A stretch of 64,000 bases of DNA from Thermoplasmata archaeon (GCA_021797855.1 JAJZYX010000001.1:62001-126000); one strand, 5' to 3'. Positions 53,948 through 63,675 are shown, counted from the first letter of the stretch. A program made the numbers and translations. The notes: generated from the sequence alone by a model not told the origin.

Positions 53948-55423
53948 TTACTTTGGAATGTTTGTTGTTTCACCCTTTCCTCGATACAGCTGCTCATGCC
54001 TGTTCTCAACGCCCCTAGTTATTGAGAAGACTCCTGATACTACAAGCATCGCTGCCAGCACAAGGAAGGAGTAATGTATCCCTCTCACGAACTGAATTCC
54101 AATACCCCCAATAACGTTGGATGTACCAGCGAAAATTGCGAATGCAAGATACCTGGGTACCGCCGATGCGGCAGCAACGAACGCTATAATGAAGCTGCCG
54201 ACTATACCTACGCTGCCAAGCAGTCTTGCTGTTCCAGAAGCTGCCCCCCTGAGGTTTGGGGATACGTTGGCCATTATTGCACTCAGGTTAGAAGGCCAGA
54301 AAAAGGCACCTCCCAGTCCCATTATCACCGAACCAACGATTACTGTATATATGGGAGATGTGGGAGATAGGAGAAATATGTAAAAGATCACTCCAAATGT
54401 CATAACGATTATACCTGTAGTTGCAATGAGCATCGATCCTTTCCTATCAGAAAGGCGACCCATTATTGGGGCGAAAACACCGCTTACCACGTACGCCGGA
54501 AGGAGGATAAGCGATGCGTGGAAAGGTGAAAAACCTCTCACACCTTGCAGGTACATTATTATCATGAAGGTCACGCCCATATATCCTAGGCCCTGGAATA
54601 GCGAGGCCATCAGGGAGTTTCGGAAAATCTTGTTTCTGAACATTTCGAAGTTTATTGTTGGGGCCTTAACTCTCTTCTCGATTATTACAAAAATCATTGA
54701 CGCAATGATTCCTGCTACGAGGAGCGCAACATTAAGGGTTGTGAATCCGTTTGACGCGTAATCTATGCCGGAATATGAGACCAAAGCCACAGCAATCCCG
54801 AGAAAGGTCATGCCGGGAATATCTAGGACGTCCTTTACTCTCTCCTGGTCCACTATGTATCTGACCCCTAGAATTGTTGCAATTATTCCTATAGGAACGT
54901 TGATGAAGAATATGTACCTGTATCCTATGAAAGTGGTGATGAAGCCTCCGAGAAGGATGCCTAGAAGCGCACCTATGTTCCAGCTCATGGAGGTGAGCCC
55001 GTATGCACGGCCTATCCTATTTCGGGCAAATGTATCTGCTATGATCGCACCGCTGTTGGACGATATAAGAGCTCCCCCAACCGCCTGTACAGCCCTGAAA
55101 GCTATCAATTGAACGTCCGTTGATGCTATTCCACAAAGGAAAGATGAGACGGTGAATATAGCAAACCCTAAGTTGAACATCCTCGCCCTTCCGTATAAGT
55201 CACCTATCCTCCCCAACTGGGTCGAAAAGACGGCTGTCACTATCATATATATTAGAATGACCCAGATAATCGTAGATATGTTGGAGTGCAGGGCTGACGT
55301 AATTGCTGGAAATGCAAGTAGAACTATCGTTGAGTCTATTGAAGCCATCAAGCTCCCAATTACTACAACGGAAAGTATCAGGTTGTCACTTGATCTACGG
55401 GAGTTGACAGCGCCAAAGTCCAT
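53948..55423 (-). CDS. MFS multidrug exporter, DHA2 (EmrB/QacA, 14-span) family
   Basis: 491 aa with about 14 hydrophobic spans. Motifs: the N-terminal MASIDSTIVLLAFPAI (the DHA2 signature with D and T), motif A in TQLGRIGDLYGRARMF, motif C-like GALLGILLGGF, and RLSDRKGSMLI in the second half. Such carriers expel drugs, toxic organics or metabolites using the proton gradient. No regulator is adjacent. Convergent with the protease gene, 52 bases between. Confidence 0.87.
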   Translation of the reverse strand: MDFGAVNSRRSSDNLILSVVVIGSLMASIDSTIVLLAFPAITSALHSNISTIIWVILIYMIVTAVFSTQLGRIGDLYGRARMFNLGFAIFTVSSFLCGIASTDVQLIAFRAVQAVGGALISSNSGAIIADTFARNRIGRAYGLTSMSWNIGALLGILLGGFITTFIGYRYIFFINVPIGIIATILGVRYIVDQERVKDVLDIPGMTFLGIAVALVSYSGIDYASNGFTTLNVALLVAGIIASMIFVIIEKRVKAPTINFEMFRNKIFRNSLMASLFQGLGYMGVTFMIIMYLQGVRGFSPFHASLILLPAYVVSGVFAPIMGRLSDRKGSMLIATTGIIVMTFGVIFYIFLLSPTSPIYTVIVGSVIMGLGGAFFWPSNLSAIMANVSPNLRGAASGTARLLGSVGIVGSFIIAFVAAASAVPRYLAFAIFAGTSNVIGGIGIQFVRGIHYSFLVLAAMLVVSGVFSITRGVENRHEQLYRGKGETTNIPK

Positions 55424-55550
55424 GTCGTCCTGATACCTACGGGCTTAATAGCTGTTTCATATCCTGGGCAACTAATTTCCAAATGTTGCATTGACGGGTA
55501 AGACCACTATAGCGATCTTCATTTTTAAGAAAATTCCGTGACCATATGAT

Positions 55551-55562
55551 AAGTATTTATAC
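55551..55562 (+). promoter_or_regulatory. TATA-like box of the ChrB-like gene
   Basis: AAGTATTTATAC is centred about 25 bases before the start codon, as expected for leaderless archaeal transcripts. The rest of the 158-base divergent gap (shared with the exporter gene) shows nothing assignable. Confidence 0.55.
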
Positions 55563-55581
55563 AGTAATCAGGTTGTAGAGT

Positions 55582-56028
55582 ATGAAGTGGATCACAAGAG
55601 AAAAGGCAAAAGTCGACAGGATCGCCTGCCCTTGGTTAATAAAGAAATTCGTGGACAGTGATGCCGAATTCTTCTTCGTGAGGAAGGACATCGTCCTGGA
55701 GGAAGCCGAGAAGATGAAAGCTGTGCCATTTGACGTCTCTGGGGCTGAGTTGAATCATTATACCGATCACGGTGAAGAATACGTCACATTCGACGCATTA
55801 ATCAGGAAATATGGCCTCAAGGACAGAGCACTCCTTGAACTGGCGAAAATTGTTCGCGGGGCTGATTCATCAATTCCCAACCCTCCCCCTGAATCCGCGG
55901 GGCTCAAGGCTGCAGCCGTTGGTTTCAATCTTCTATCGGTAGATGACTATGAAAACATGAAATTGCAGTTTCCCCTTTATGACGCCCTTTACGAGTACTG
56001 CAGATCCAAGACAGAGAATGCAACCTGA
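55582..56028 (+). CDS. ChrB C-terminal-type (chromate resistance-related) protein
   Basis: 148 aa. WITREKAKVDRIACPWLIKKFVDSDAEFFFV at the start, then VPFDVSGAELNHYTDHGEEYVTFDALIRKYGL and KIVRGADSS, match the ChrB C-terminal domain (COG4275 type), found in chromate-resistance loci but often also alone. No ChrA transporter is near, so a chromate role is unsupported here. Cys18 and the His residues may bind metal. A TATA-like AAGTATTTATAC (55551-55562) is centred 25 bases upstream of the ATG, so the mRNA is probably leaderless. Confidence 0.85.
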   Translation: MKWITREKAKVDRIACPWLIKKFVDSDAEFFFVRKDIVLEEAEKMKAVPFDVSGAELNHYTDHGEEYVTFDALIRKYGLKDRALLELAKIVRGADSSIPNPPPESAGLKAAAVGFNLLSVDDYENMKLQFPLYDALYEYCRSKTENAT

Positions 56029-56068
56029 CCTTTGAATCAGACGGAACAGCAAGATCCATTCATCACAA

Positions 56069-57505
56069 TCAGACTGGACTTGAAGGCATTCTTGCCTTAG
56101 CTTCGTTTATTATCGACACAACCTTCTGCTTGAACTGCGGGAAATCCTTTGGAGATTTTGGATAGTCTGCATATATGGAATTGAGTTCCTTCATCTTCTG
56201 GGTTGTCCATACGAGGTCCTTGAACGTCCTCAGAGCTCCAACCCCCCTTACGAGTTTTGCCACCTTAGATGTAAGGGAAAGTTCTGGTATCCTCCCGTAA
56301 GTTATCTCAACAGCTTCCTCGTAAGTAATGAAACTCCTCATCCCGTAGTCTATGTCCTGGTTGTTCATTGACTGCAGAAATATCCTGAAGACTTCCAGCC
56401 CGGCCATGCTCTTTCCGTACTGCTTAACGTAGTCGACGTTGAAATTCCATAGACCTTCAAGAGAGGTATCTGATGATTCTACCGCGACGGATGCTGCCTT
56501 TCCAGCCAGGATTCCTCCTATAAGCGCAGGGCCTATACCACCGGCGCTGAGCGGGTTGGCGGATGCCATGGAGTCTCCTACTCCTATGTAACCGGGATAG
56601 ACCATCCCTTCCATCTGCCTCCTAACGCTCACACTCCAGTACCCTTCCCCATTCCTGCTGCTGTTATCCAACTGATACTGCTTGAAGAGCGGGTTCCACT
56701 TGACGTACTTTTCTATGAGGGACTTTAGATTGTCGGATTCTGAAAACTTCTTATTCCTTATTTCCAGACTCCTGTGCTGCACCCCAAGCCCTACGTTAAC
56801 CCTTCCGTCCTTCTTCGGGAAGACCCAGCCGTACCCCCCTGGGGCCATCTGCTGATTCAGATGGATCAGTGCATTTTTCTTGTCATAATATCTCGTGTCA
56901 TCGAATCCGTCTTCCGTCTTATAGATGAATCTCCCAGTAAGCTCCAGGTCTTCATAGTCAATCTCCTTGTCTATGTAAGGATTCTCCGGAAGCTTCCTTC
57001 TGAGCAAAGACGCTATGCCGAGAGCATCGATCGTAACCTTTCCCCTTATCCTTTCCTCCTTGCCCTCCTCATTCTTTCCGAAGACACCCTTGACCTTGTT
57101 GTCTTCTATGATCGGGCCTTCAACACTGAATTTTCCTTTGAACTCAACACCATTCTTCATCGCCATGTCGAAGAGCGCCTTTCCGAAAAGTGGCCTTTCG
57201 AGGCTGTAACCTTCCCCATCGAAAGGTAGTTTATAACTAAGATCGGGAGAAAGAGCGACAACCCCGTCCACCTTCAGACCAAGGGCCTGATTGCTGAATG
57301 TCTCTCCGAGATTCTTTTCTACGAATGTGATGTGTGACTTTGCTACTGCATCCCCGCAAACCCAACCCCATACCGTCTTCCTCCCCGGTTCTTGGGCCGA
57401 GTTCCTGTCAATTAGAAGTACGTTTTTCCCCAACTTTCCTGCCATAGCTGCAGCAGTAGCTCCGGATACCCCGGCACCTGCAACTATCACGTCATACTCA
57501 TCCAT
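56069..57505 (-). CDS. Geranylgeranyl reductase family flavoprotein
   Basis: A 478-aa FAD enzyme that saturates the isoprenoid chains of archaeal lipids (digeranylgeranylglycerophospholipid reductase) or related polyprenols. FAD site: YDVIVAGAGVSGATAAAMAGKLG (residues 4-26) and GYIGVGDSMASANPLSAGGIGPALIGG (the second FAD motif). YSLERPLFGKALFDMA and GGYGWVFPKKDGRVNVGLG are typical of the GGR family. The C-terminal about 100 residues extend beyond shorter family members. The exact substrate is not readable. Confidence 0.87.
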   Translation of the reverse strand: MDEYDVIVAGAGVSGATAAAMAGKLGKNVLLIDRNSAQEPGRKTVWGWVCGDAVAKSHITFVEKNLGETFSNQALGLKVDGVVALSPDLSYKLPFDGEGYSLERPLFGKALFDMAMKNGVEFKGKFSVEGPIIEDNKVKGVFGKNEEGKEERIRGKVTIDALGIASLLRRKLPENPYIDKEIDYEDLELTGRFIYKTEDGFDDTRYYDKKNALIHLNQQMAPGGYGWVFPKKDGRVNVGLGVQHRSLEIRNKKFSESDNLKSLIEKYVKWNPLFKQYQLDNSSRNGEGYWSVSVRRQMEGMVYPGYIGVGDSMASANPLSAGGIGPALIGGILAGKAASVAVESSDTSLEGLWNFNVDYVKQYGKSMAGLEVFRIFLQSMNNQDIDYGMRSFITYEEAVEITYGRIPELSLTSKVAKLVRGVGALRTFKDLVWTTQKMKELNSIYADYPKSPKDFPQFKQKVVSIINEAKARMPSSPV

Positions 57506-57567
57506 GGTGGTGAAATATCACTTCCTATTAAAATGGTAGGTAGTCACGTATGAATTCTCCCCCTCGT

Positions 57568-59292
57568 TTATGTAAGCAGTTTGTATTCCGATGAGCCCGG
57601 GGGGATGTAAAAGATGAGGAGCGCATGCCAGGGGTTGTTCACGTTTAAAAGGACTATCCCGGAGGAATCTGTGAGGTTTGAAAAAGTGACAGAGATCTCG
57701 GCCTTCCCGTTTGGCGGTATTGTAACGTAAGTCCCGCTGCCGGACGTACCTATGTTCATAGTGCCGTTCAGGAAGAAGACGGAAGAGTTGTTGAACTTAT
57801 GAATGTCAAGTTGGGCTAGGGCCCCATTGTTAACCAGCGTAAGGTTTGCGACTGGTTTGTCAGTCCAGAAAGGATTCATGTAGTTGGCAGTAATGTTCGG
57901 GTCAAGTGCAACGACCATAACTTGCCTTTCAAACGCCTTCTTAAGCGTCGAAGCGTCCACCGTAACTGAAAATTGGTAGAGACCTAGAGAGGAGCTGTTG
58001 GTAGGCCATACGGAGATGTTATAGCTCGCCTTCTCCATTGGCGAAAGGGTCTCATTGAACGGCGGGGTAGCAGAAATGCCGATGGGGGCATATATAGTAA
58101 CTCCGAGGGGGATTGTGTAGTTGTTAAGGTTATCAATCGTAAGTACTAATGTGTCATTGGTAAGTGCAGGACTTCCGAATACTGAATAATAATTGCCTTC
58201 GGTAAGGGAAACTGTCGCTATGTTCGGGGAGAAATGTTCCGCGATGGGGACTGGTGAGAAGCTGATGGCAACGAGTGCTACTGCAACTATCCCAACCATA
58301 ATTTCCTTCTTCCCGGGTCTGGAGATGTCGTTCAAGGGCGGAGGATGCGTTAGTCCCAATATTATGACTATGACTGCAAAGAGTATCCAAGAGAAGTAGT
58401 ATATGCCGAAAAGAATGAGGATTATGACGAATGCGTAGCTCAAGTATTTAGCATTCTTCCCAAGCAGCCCCCTCGCTATGTGACCTCCGTCCAGCTGGCC
58501 GATAGGGAACAGATTTATCGCAGTTACGAGGAAGCCTACCCAGGCTGCGAATGCTACGGGATGAACACTGTGGATCTGTAGAAAGGGTATCAGATTGTAG
58601 ATCAGGGGAAGGGATATCAGAGTCGTGACCTGCGAGCTCGTCACGACCACCGGTTTCTGGACCGTACCCAGCCAGGCCCCTACCACGCCAACCACTATGC
58701 TCATAACGAACCCAACAATCGGACCGGCTGCACCAATCTTTATCAACGTCTTCCTGTCCGGGAGAGGGTCCCTGAGAGAGATGAACGCCCCCATTGTTCC
58801 AAGTGGCGGCACTGGGACTGGAATGAAGAATGGGAGGGATGCAGCAACCGCATTCCTTCTTGCGACAAAGTAGTGACCAAACTCGTGCGAGGCAAGAATG
58901 ATTAAGAGAGGGAGCGAGAAATAGAGGAAGCCGTCCACGTACAGAAACCAGGAGAATTTGCTTCCGAAATATCCTGCGTAGAGAATTTCACCAACGTATG
59001 TTGTTGAGGCAATCGTTGCAACGAGCAGCACTATGTTTACCCAGATTCCAAAGGGATGCGTTTTCCTCTTCTTTATCACCGATATCAAGTAATCCGAGCC
59101 CAGGTCCTTCCCCTTTACTATGACGGGAACATAACCAATGGACTTCAGGTCAGCGACAAGCTTCTTGAAATCCCCTTCAAGATTTGGTCCAACTAGAACC
59201 CTGAATTCGTAAACACCATCCTGGACCTTGACCTCACCCGAAACTGTGAAATACCTGCTAACAGCCGAGCGAATAGTCGCTAGCTCATCCAC
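57568..59292 (-). CDS. Site-2-type (M50) intramembrane zinc protease with large C-terminal extracytoplasmic domain
   Basis: 574 aa. Residues 1-75 form a small cytoplasmic domain. Then comes a membrane core with the zinc motif HEFGH (136-140) and NLFPIGQLDGGH (260-271), the third metal-ligand region. PVPPLGTMGAFISLRDP between them is typical. After a final hydrophobic span (about 335-350), a beta-rich, Asn/Thr/Ser-rich tail of about 220 residues with many N-x-S/T sites is probably exposed outside. It starts at GTG overlapping the end of alaS by eight bases. Substrate proteins are unknown. Confidence 0.88.
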   Translation of the reverse strand: MDELATIRSAVSRYFTVSGEVKVQDGVYEFRVLVGPNLEGDFKKLVADLKSIGYVPVIVKGKDLGSDYLISVIKKRKTHPFGIWVNIVLLVATIASTTYVGEILYAGYFGSKFSWFLYVDGFLYFSLPLLIILASHEFGHYFVARRNAVAASLPFFIPVPVPPLGTMGAFISLRDPLPDRKTLIKIGAAGPIVGFVMSIVVGVVGAWLGTVQKPVVVTSSQVTTLISLPLIYNLIPFLQIHSVHPVAFAAWVGFLVTAINLFPIGQLDGGHIARGLLGKNAKYLSYAFVIILILFGIYYFSWILFAVIVIILGLTHPPPLNDISRPGKKEIMVGIVAVALVAISFSPVPIAEHFSPNIATVSLTEGNYYSVFGSPALTNDTLVLTIDNLNNYTIPLGVTIYAPIGISATPPFNETLSPMEKASYNISVWPTNSSSLGLYQFSVTVDASTLKKAFERQVMVVALDPNITANYMNPFWTDKPVANLTLVNNGALAQLDIHKFNNSSVFFLNGTMNIGTSGSGTYVTIPPNGKAEISVTFSNLTDSSGIVLLNVNNPWHALLIFYIPPGSSEYKLLT

Positions 59293-61870
59293 TGTGATCT
59301 GTAATCGCCTCTTCTATGTCCTTAAGACTTAGATTTTCCTTTAATACTTTTCCCTGCGCAAATGTCCTGTTACCCCCTCCTTTGGCAAACCCTTTCCTCT
59401 CCAGCCTCTGCATTATCTCTATAGCTGACACATCTGGATATGAGGAAGCGACCCTGATCCTTTCACTTGAAACCACGATGCCTAGGGAAGATGTCAGGCC
59501 TTTGGATACGCTCTCCGCTATGGATTCCCCGACCTGGAATATCCTCATTTCCCTCTTTCCGAGATTGACTCTGGAGAAATTTAGGCCTGATTCTATCGCC
59601 TTCCTTGTTTCCTCAAGCGTTCTGTTTAGGGCCTCGAACGCCTTCTCTGGGTTGTCCCCAAGGCGATCCCTTATCTCCTCGAGTTCCATACTCTGGAAGA
59701 GCGCATATTCAACTGCAGACTTCCCCGCGGCAAAATTGAATCTGATGATCCCGTCCTGGATCCTTTCGACCTTCACGATCTTTATATAGCCGACTTCTCC
59801 GGTATAGTCCAGATGAGTCCCTCCGCATCCCTCGGCGTCGACCCCTGGTATTTCCACGAGCCTCAGCCTATTTCCGTCCGGTATTCCACCCTGGTACAAG
59901 GTGAAGCCATACCTCTCCTCTGCCCTGTTCCTATCCACGAATTCCTTGTGTAGAGGAAGGTTCATCCTCACTATCTCATTTGCCCTCTCCTCTATCTTTG
60001 AAATTTCCTCCTTCGAAATGTCCCTATAGTGGGTGACGTCAATCCTGCTTACCTTCTCATCCTTCTGCGCCCCGGCCTGCCATATGTGCAAACCCAGCAC
60101 ATCCCTGATGGAAGATAGGAGGATGTGCGTGGCAGTGTGATTCTGCATCAGCCTTCTCCTCCTCTCTGAAGAAACGACGCCGTGGACGGTATCCCCAACA
60201 GATATTTCATTCCCGTCTTCAACTTCGTGCGCTATCACGTTTCCCACCAGCTGCACGTCCTTAACCCTTGTCAGCCTCCCTGAGACCATGAGATACCCAT
60301 GATCTGCAGGCTGGCCTCCACCCTCCGGATAGAAATAAGTCCCTTCCAGAATGATTTTATTCCCTTCCACCCCCACAACCCTGCTGTTGAATTCCAATGT
60401 TCTTTCGTTATCATAGTAAAGCCTCTTCGTGTCAGGGTATATGCCTTTTAGAATGAGCCCTTTAGCTGTCGGTTCCTTCCTGATGTTTGAGAACCCCTTT
60501 GATTTGCTCAGCTTATCCGGGAACTTTATTCCGAGTGCGTCGCACCTTTCCTTCACGTATTCTACTGGCAGGCCATTCGATTCAAAGAGAATCATGACAC
60601 TTTCTGCGCTGATCCCCCCTCCCTTTGCGTATTTCTTTATCAGGCCGTCCCCCTTCGCCAGGAGTTCCGCAAACCTCTCCTCCTCTAACCCTATTATGCT
60701 CCTGGCCGATGACTCCAGTCTGATATCCAGAATGTCCTTGAACCTTTCCTTCTGCTGAGCTATGAGCTCCCAAAGGCTTGTCTTCAGACCAAGCCTCTTC
60801 CTGGCCAGAAGTGCCCGTCTTATAAGCATTCTCAGGACATATCCGGCCTTTGAATTAGACGGCACAAGGCCGTCGAACAGAAGGATCGTGATTGCCCTTG
60901 TATGGTCTGCTAGTACGTATATGTCGGAAAGTTTGTCGATGCTCTCCCTCTCCCCTCTGCTAAGTGTTGAAAGAAATTTTGCTTCTGACCCATCTTCCCT
61001 TGCATAAGAATTGATGAAATCCCTCAGGAAGCTTGGTCTTTCCAGTCCCACCTCCATCATGAGATTGCGGACTATTTGTGGGTAGAGGGCCTCATAAACT
61101 GTATCCGTTCCCTGGGAAAGCCAGGTGAAGCGCTCTATCCCATAGCCTGTATCCACGATCCTGTTCTCCATCTTCCTATAGCGTATTCCATCTATTTCCA
61201 CATCCCCGTCTGGCGTTTCCACCATATCCATGAACACAAGGGTAGCGACCTCCAAGCCCCTGACCATTACCTCTACAGACGAACCAGCGTTTCCTCCGCC
61301 TGCCCACGGTTTCTCCTTGAAAACTATCTCCTCCCTTTTCACCCCCAGGTGCTCGAGAAATTTGACGGATAGCTCTACCGCTTTGTCCTTCCAGTATATT
61401 TCCTTTCCGGGAAAATTGAATGATTTTGCTCCGCCCATCTCAAACACAGACAGATGCCTGCCCGTCTTCCCCACGTTATCAAGGTCCACGGTTCTGATGC
61501 ACGGCTGGGAAACAACCAGTGGGTTCCCTGGAGGGGGGACCTTCCCCGAGGTGACGTGAGGCTGGAAATCATATATGCTTGCATTCACAAGATAAACATC
61601 TTCCCTCCATCTTGCAACTATCGGGTAGCGTTTGACCCGCTTGTGTCCAAGATGTTCAAAATAAGAGAGAAATTCCTCTCTCATCTCCTCCAATGAGTAT
61701 TTTCTTGCGGTGGGAGGATTGCCTATGAAGGAGTACGGGTCGCACGGTATCTCCCCGCAGGTTTTCCTGGAGGGATCTATGGTCCAGAAAGCCTTTCCGC
61801 AGATCTGGCAAATCCTCCTCTCATACCCGTTCCTTGTAAAATAACCTATGACCTCCTCCCTTTCAGACAC
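59285..61870 (-). CDS. alaS: Alanyl-tRNA synthetase (archaeal type)
   Basis: Class II synthetase charging tRNA-Ala, 861 aa. An archaeal-type N-terminal cysteine region (ICQICGKAFWTIDPSRKTC, then IPCDPY) precedes the catalytic domain with QPCIRTVDLDNVGKTGRHLSVFEM and GGNAGSSVEVMVRGLEVATLVF. The editing domain has HTATH (HxxxH) and CGGTH (CxxxH) zinc motifs, and a C-Ala-like GGGNRTFAQGK ends it. The start is GTG at 61870, about 24 bases from the centre of a symmetric A/T box. Co-transcribed with the M50 protease gene. Confidence 0.96.
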   Translation of the reverse strand: MSEREEVIGYFTRNGYERRICQICGKAFWTIDPSRKTCGEIPCDPYSFIGNPPTARKYSLEEMREEFLSYFEHLGHKRVKRYPIVARWREDVYLVNASIYDFQPHVTSGKVPPPGNPLVVSQPCIRTVDLDNVGKTGRHLSVFEMGGAKSFNFPGKEIYWKDKAVELSVKFLEHLGVKREEIVFKEKPWAGGGNAGSSVEVMVRGLEVATLVFMDMVETPDGDVEIDGIRYRKMENRIVDTGYGIERFTWLSQGTDTVYEALYPQIVRNLMMEVGLERPSFLRDFINSYAREDGSEAKFLSTLSRGERESIDKLSDIYVLADHTRAITILLFDGLVPSNSKAGYVLRMLIRRALLARKRLGLKTSLWELIAQQKERFKDILDIRLESSARSIIGLEEERFAELLAKGDGLIKKYAKGGGISAESVMILFESNGLPVEYVKERCDALGIKFPDKLSKSKGFSNIRKEPTAKGLILKGIYPDTKRLYYDNERTLEFNSRVVGVEGNKIILEGTYFYPEGGGQPADHGYLMVSGRLTRVKDVQLVGNVIAHEVEDGNEISVGDTVHGVVSSERRRRLMQNHTATHILLSSIRDVLGLHIWQAGAQKDEKVSRIDVTHYRDISKEEISKIEERANEIVRMNLPLHKEFVDRNRAEERYGFTLYQGGIPDGNRLRLVEIPGVDAEGCGGTHLDYTGEVGYIKIVKVERIQDGIIRFNFAAGKSAVEYALFQSMELEEIRDRLGDNPEKAFEALNRTLEETRKAIESGLNFSRVNLGKREMRIFQVGESIAESVSKGLTSSLGIVVSSERIRVASSYPDVSAIEIMQRLERKGFAKGGGNRTFAQGKVLKENLSLKDIEEAITDHSG

Positions 61871-61887
61871 AACAGTGGAAGAATAAC

Positions 61888-61898
61888 TATTTTAAATT
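61888..61898. promoter_or_regulatory. Symmetric bidirectional TATA element between alaS and trmI
   Basis: TATTTTAAATT, with its TTTAAA core centred at 61893.5, lies exactly 23.5 bases from the alaS GTG (61870) and 23.5 bases from the trmI GTG (61917). A single palindromic box could direct two leaderless transcripts in opposite directions. Seen directly; use by RNA polymerase is inferred. Confidence 0.6.
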
Positions 61899-61916
61899 CT
61901 TTGTTCTGCTAAATCT

Positions 61917-62639
61917 GTGCTGCTTACTCTATACAACGACAAAGAACTATTTTCCTTCTCGAACAAGGCCGGCCTCCTTTACATAAGGGACCTAGGCAAC
62001 ATTGACACTGGTAAATTTGACATTACACAACGGGAAGTTGAGATTGGTTCCAGGAAGTTCAGAACAAGGATGTCAACGCTCAGCGACATCTCCCTCTCCA
62101 TTGAAAGGGGCCCCCAGATTGTAGTCCCGAAGGATATCAGTCAGATAGGCTTCGATCTTGACCTTCCCTTCTGTAACAAAATGCTTGAAATCGGGGGCGG
62201 GGTTGGGGGGTTCTCTATTCTCGCCGTTCACATGTTCAAAGTTAAAGTTGTAAGCTACGAAATTGACAATGAATATTTCGAGATATTCAGGAAAAATATC
62301 AGGAGATTCGAGGCGGAGGACAGGATAGAGGCAATAAACAATGACGGGAGGGAGGCAGATGTCAACGCATTCGACGCGATATTCATCGACAACCCTGAAC
62401 CGTGGTCCTTCTTGGAAGCAAATTTGCAGGGCAGAAAGAAGGTATCCTCCATACTCCCGACTTACTCGCAGGCGGAGAGGTTTTCGCGTTTCCTATCAAA
62501 AAAGGGTTTTTTAGTTAGTGTCCATCAACTCATCGATGTTCCCATAAAAATCAGCGCAATGGGAATGAGACCCGAAACATCATTTCTCTACCACACGGGG
62601 TTCATCGTTTCGGGAGTGGGTGAAAATCTAGATGGATGA
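61917..62639 (+). CDS. trmI: tRNA (adenine-N1)-methyltransferase, TrmI-like
   Basis: 240 aa. Archaeal TrmI methylates A57/A58 in the T-loop. An N-terminal beta domain (about residues 1-65) is followed by IERGPQIVVPKDISQIGFDL, the SAM motif I MLEIGGGVGGFSIL, VVSYEIDNEYFEIFRKNIRRF, the catalytic-loop IDNPEPW (the family's DxPxPW), and SILPTYSQAERF. Starts at a GTG with the TATA element 23-24 bases upstream. It overlaps taw1 by eight bases, so the two tRNA-modification genes are co-translated. Confidence 0.85.
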   Translation: MLLTLYNDKELFSFSNKAGLLYIRDLGNIDTGKFDITQREVEIGSRKFRTRMSTLSDISLSIERGPQIVVPKDISQIGFDLDLPFCNKMLEIGGGVGGFSILAVHMFKVKVVSYEIDNEYFEIFRKNIRRFEAEDRIEAINNDGREADVNAFDAIFIDNPEPWSFLEANLQGRKKVSSILPTYSQAERFSRFLSKKGFLVSVHQLIDVPIKISAMGMRPETSFLYHTGFIVSGVGENLDG

Positions 62640-63570
62640 GTTCAAGAAAAGGGCACTGGAAAAGCAGGGCTACAAAATAGTGGGAAACCACTCAGCGGTA
62701 AAACTATGCCACTGGGTGAGGCAGGACCTTTACTACAACAGACCTTGCTACAAAAATACGTTCTACGGAATTGAAAGCCATAGGTGCGTCCAGATGACCC
62801 CATCTGTAGACTGGTGCTCCGAGAACTGCACCTTCTGCTGGAGATCGCAGGGGTGGGAGGGTGCCAAGATACCTCAGGAAGATGATGCCAAAGAGATATT
62901 GGAGGGATCGATTCAGGCACAGAGAATGCTCCTCACGGGATTCAAGGGTGATGCCAGAACGAACATGAAGAAGTGGCTCGATGCACAGCAGCCCAAGCAC
63001 ATGGCCATATCCCTAACGGGGGAACCGACACTTTACGGTAAACTCGACGACCTTCTGCGCGAAGCGAGGCAGAGGCACATTTCCACCTTCGTTGTTACAA
63101 ACGGCACACAACCCGAAGCCCTTGAAAAGTTGAAGGTTATGCCAACACAACTCTACGTCACCGTCGCTGCACCCAACAAGAAACTCTTCGACGAGCTGCT
63201 CAATCCGGTCTACAGGGACGCGTGGGAGAGGCTGAACAGGACCCTGGAGCTCCTCCCCTCCCTGAAAACAAGGACTGTCATTCGCCACACCTTGGTCAAG
63301 GGTTTCAGCCTCGGTTACATAGAGGATTACTATAAGCTCGACAAGAAGGCTGCCCCGGATTTCGTAGAGAACAAGGGGTACGTCCACGTGGGTGGCTCGA
63401 GGGGGAGGCTCACCATTGCAAACATGCCCTCCCACGAGGAGATAAGGGATTTCTCCTTCAGGCTCAATGGGTATCTGAATTACGATTTCGGTGGGGAGAG
63501 GGAAGATTCGAGGATTGTACTCCTCAGCAAGGATAGGAGGAATAACAAAATTGATTTTTCAGCGATCTGA
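62632..63570 (+). CDS. taw1: 4-demethylwyosine synthase Taw1 (TYW1-type radical SAM)
   Basis: 312 aa, radical SAM enzyme converting m1G37 of tRNA-Phe to the tricyclic 4-demethylwyosine using pyruvate. The radical SAM cluster cysteines are Cys62, Cys66 and Cys69 (WCSENCTFCW). The second-cluster cysteines are Cys26, Cys39 and Cys52, the same numbering as in the characterised methanogen enzyme. AISLTGEPTLYGKLDDLL and RTVIRHTLVKGFS are further family blocks. Pairs with trmI in an operon. Confidence 0.95.
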   Translation: MDEFKKRALEKQGYKIVGNHSAVKLCHWVRQDLYYNRPCYKNTFYGIESHRCVQMTPSVDWCSENCTFCWRSQGWEGAKIPQEDDAKEILEGSIQAQRMLLTGFKGDARTNMKKWLDAQQPKHMAISLTGEPTLYGKLDDLLREARQRHISTFVVTNGTQPEALEKLKVMPTQLYVTVAAPNKKLFDELLNPVYRDAWERLNRTLELLPSLKTRTVIRHTLVKGFSLGYIEDYYKLDKKAAPDFVENKGYVHVGGSRGRLTIANMPSHEEIRDFSFRLNGYLNYDFGGEREDSRIVLLSKDRRNNKIDFSAI

Positions 63571-63675
63571 CTGCGGACCCCTTCCTTCCTTAAGACTTTA
63601 GGCAATTTGAAATAATGTTAACTTCTCAAAAAATTTTATATCTCCTTAAACACTGAACGGACGCAATCAGCACTG

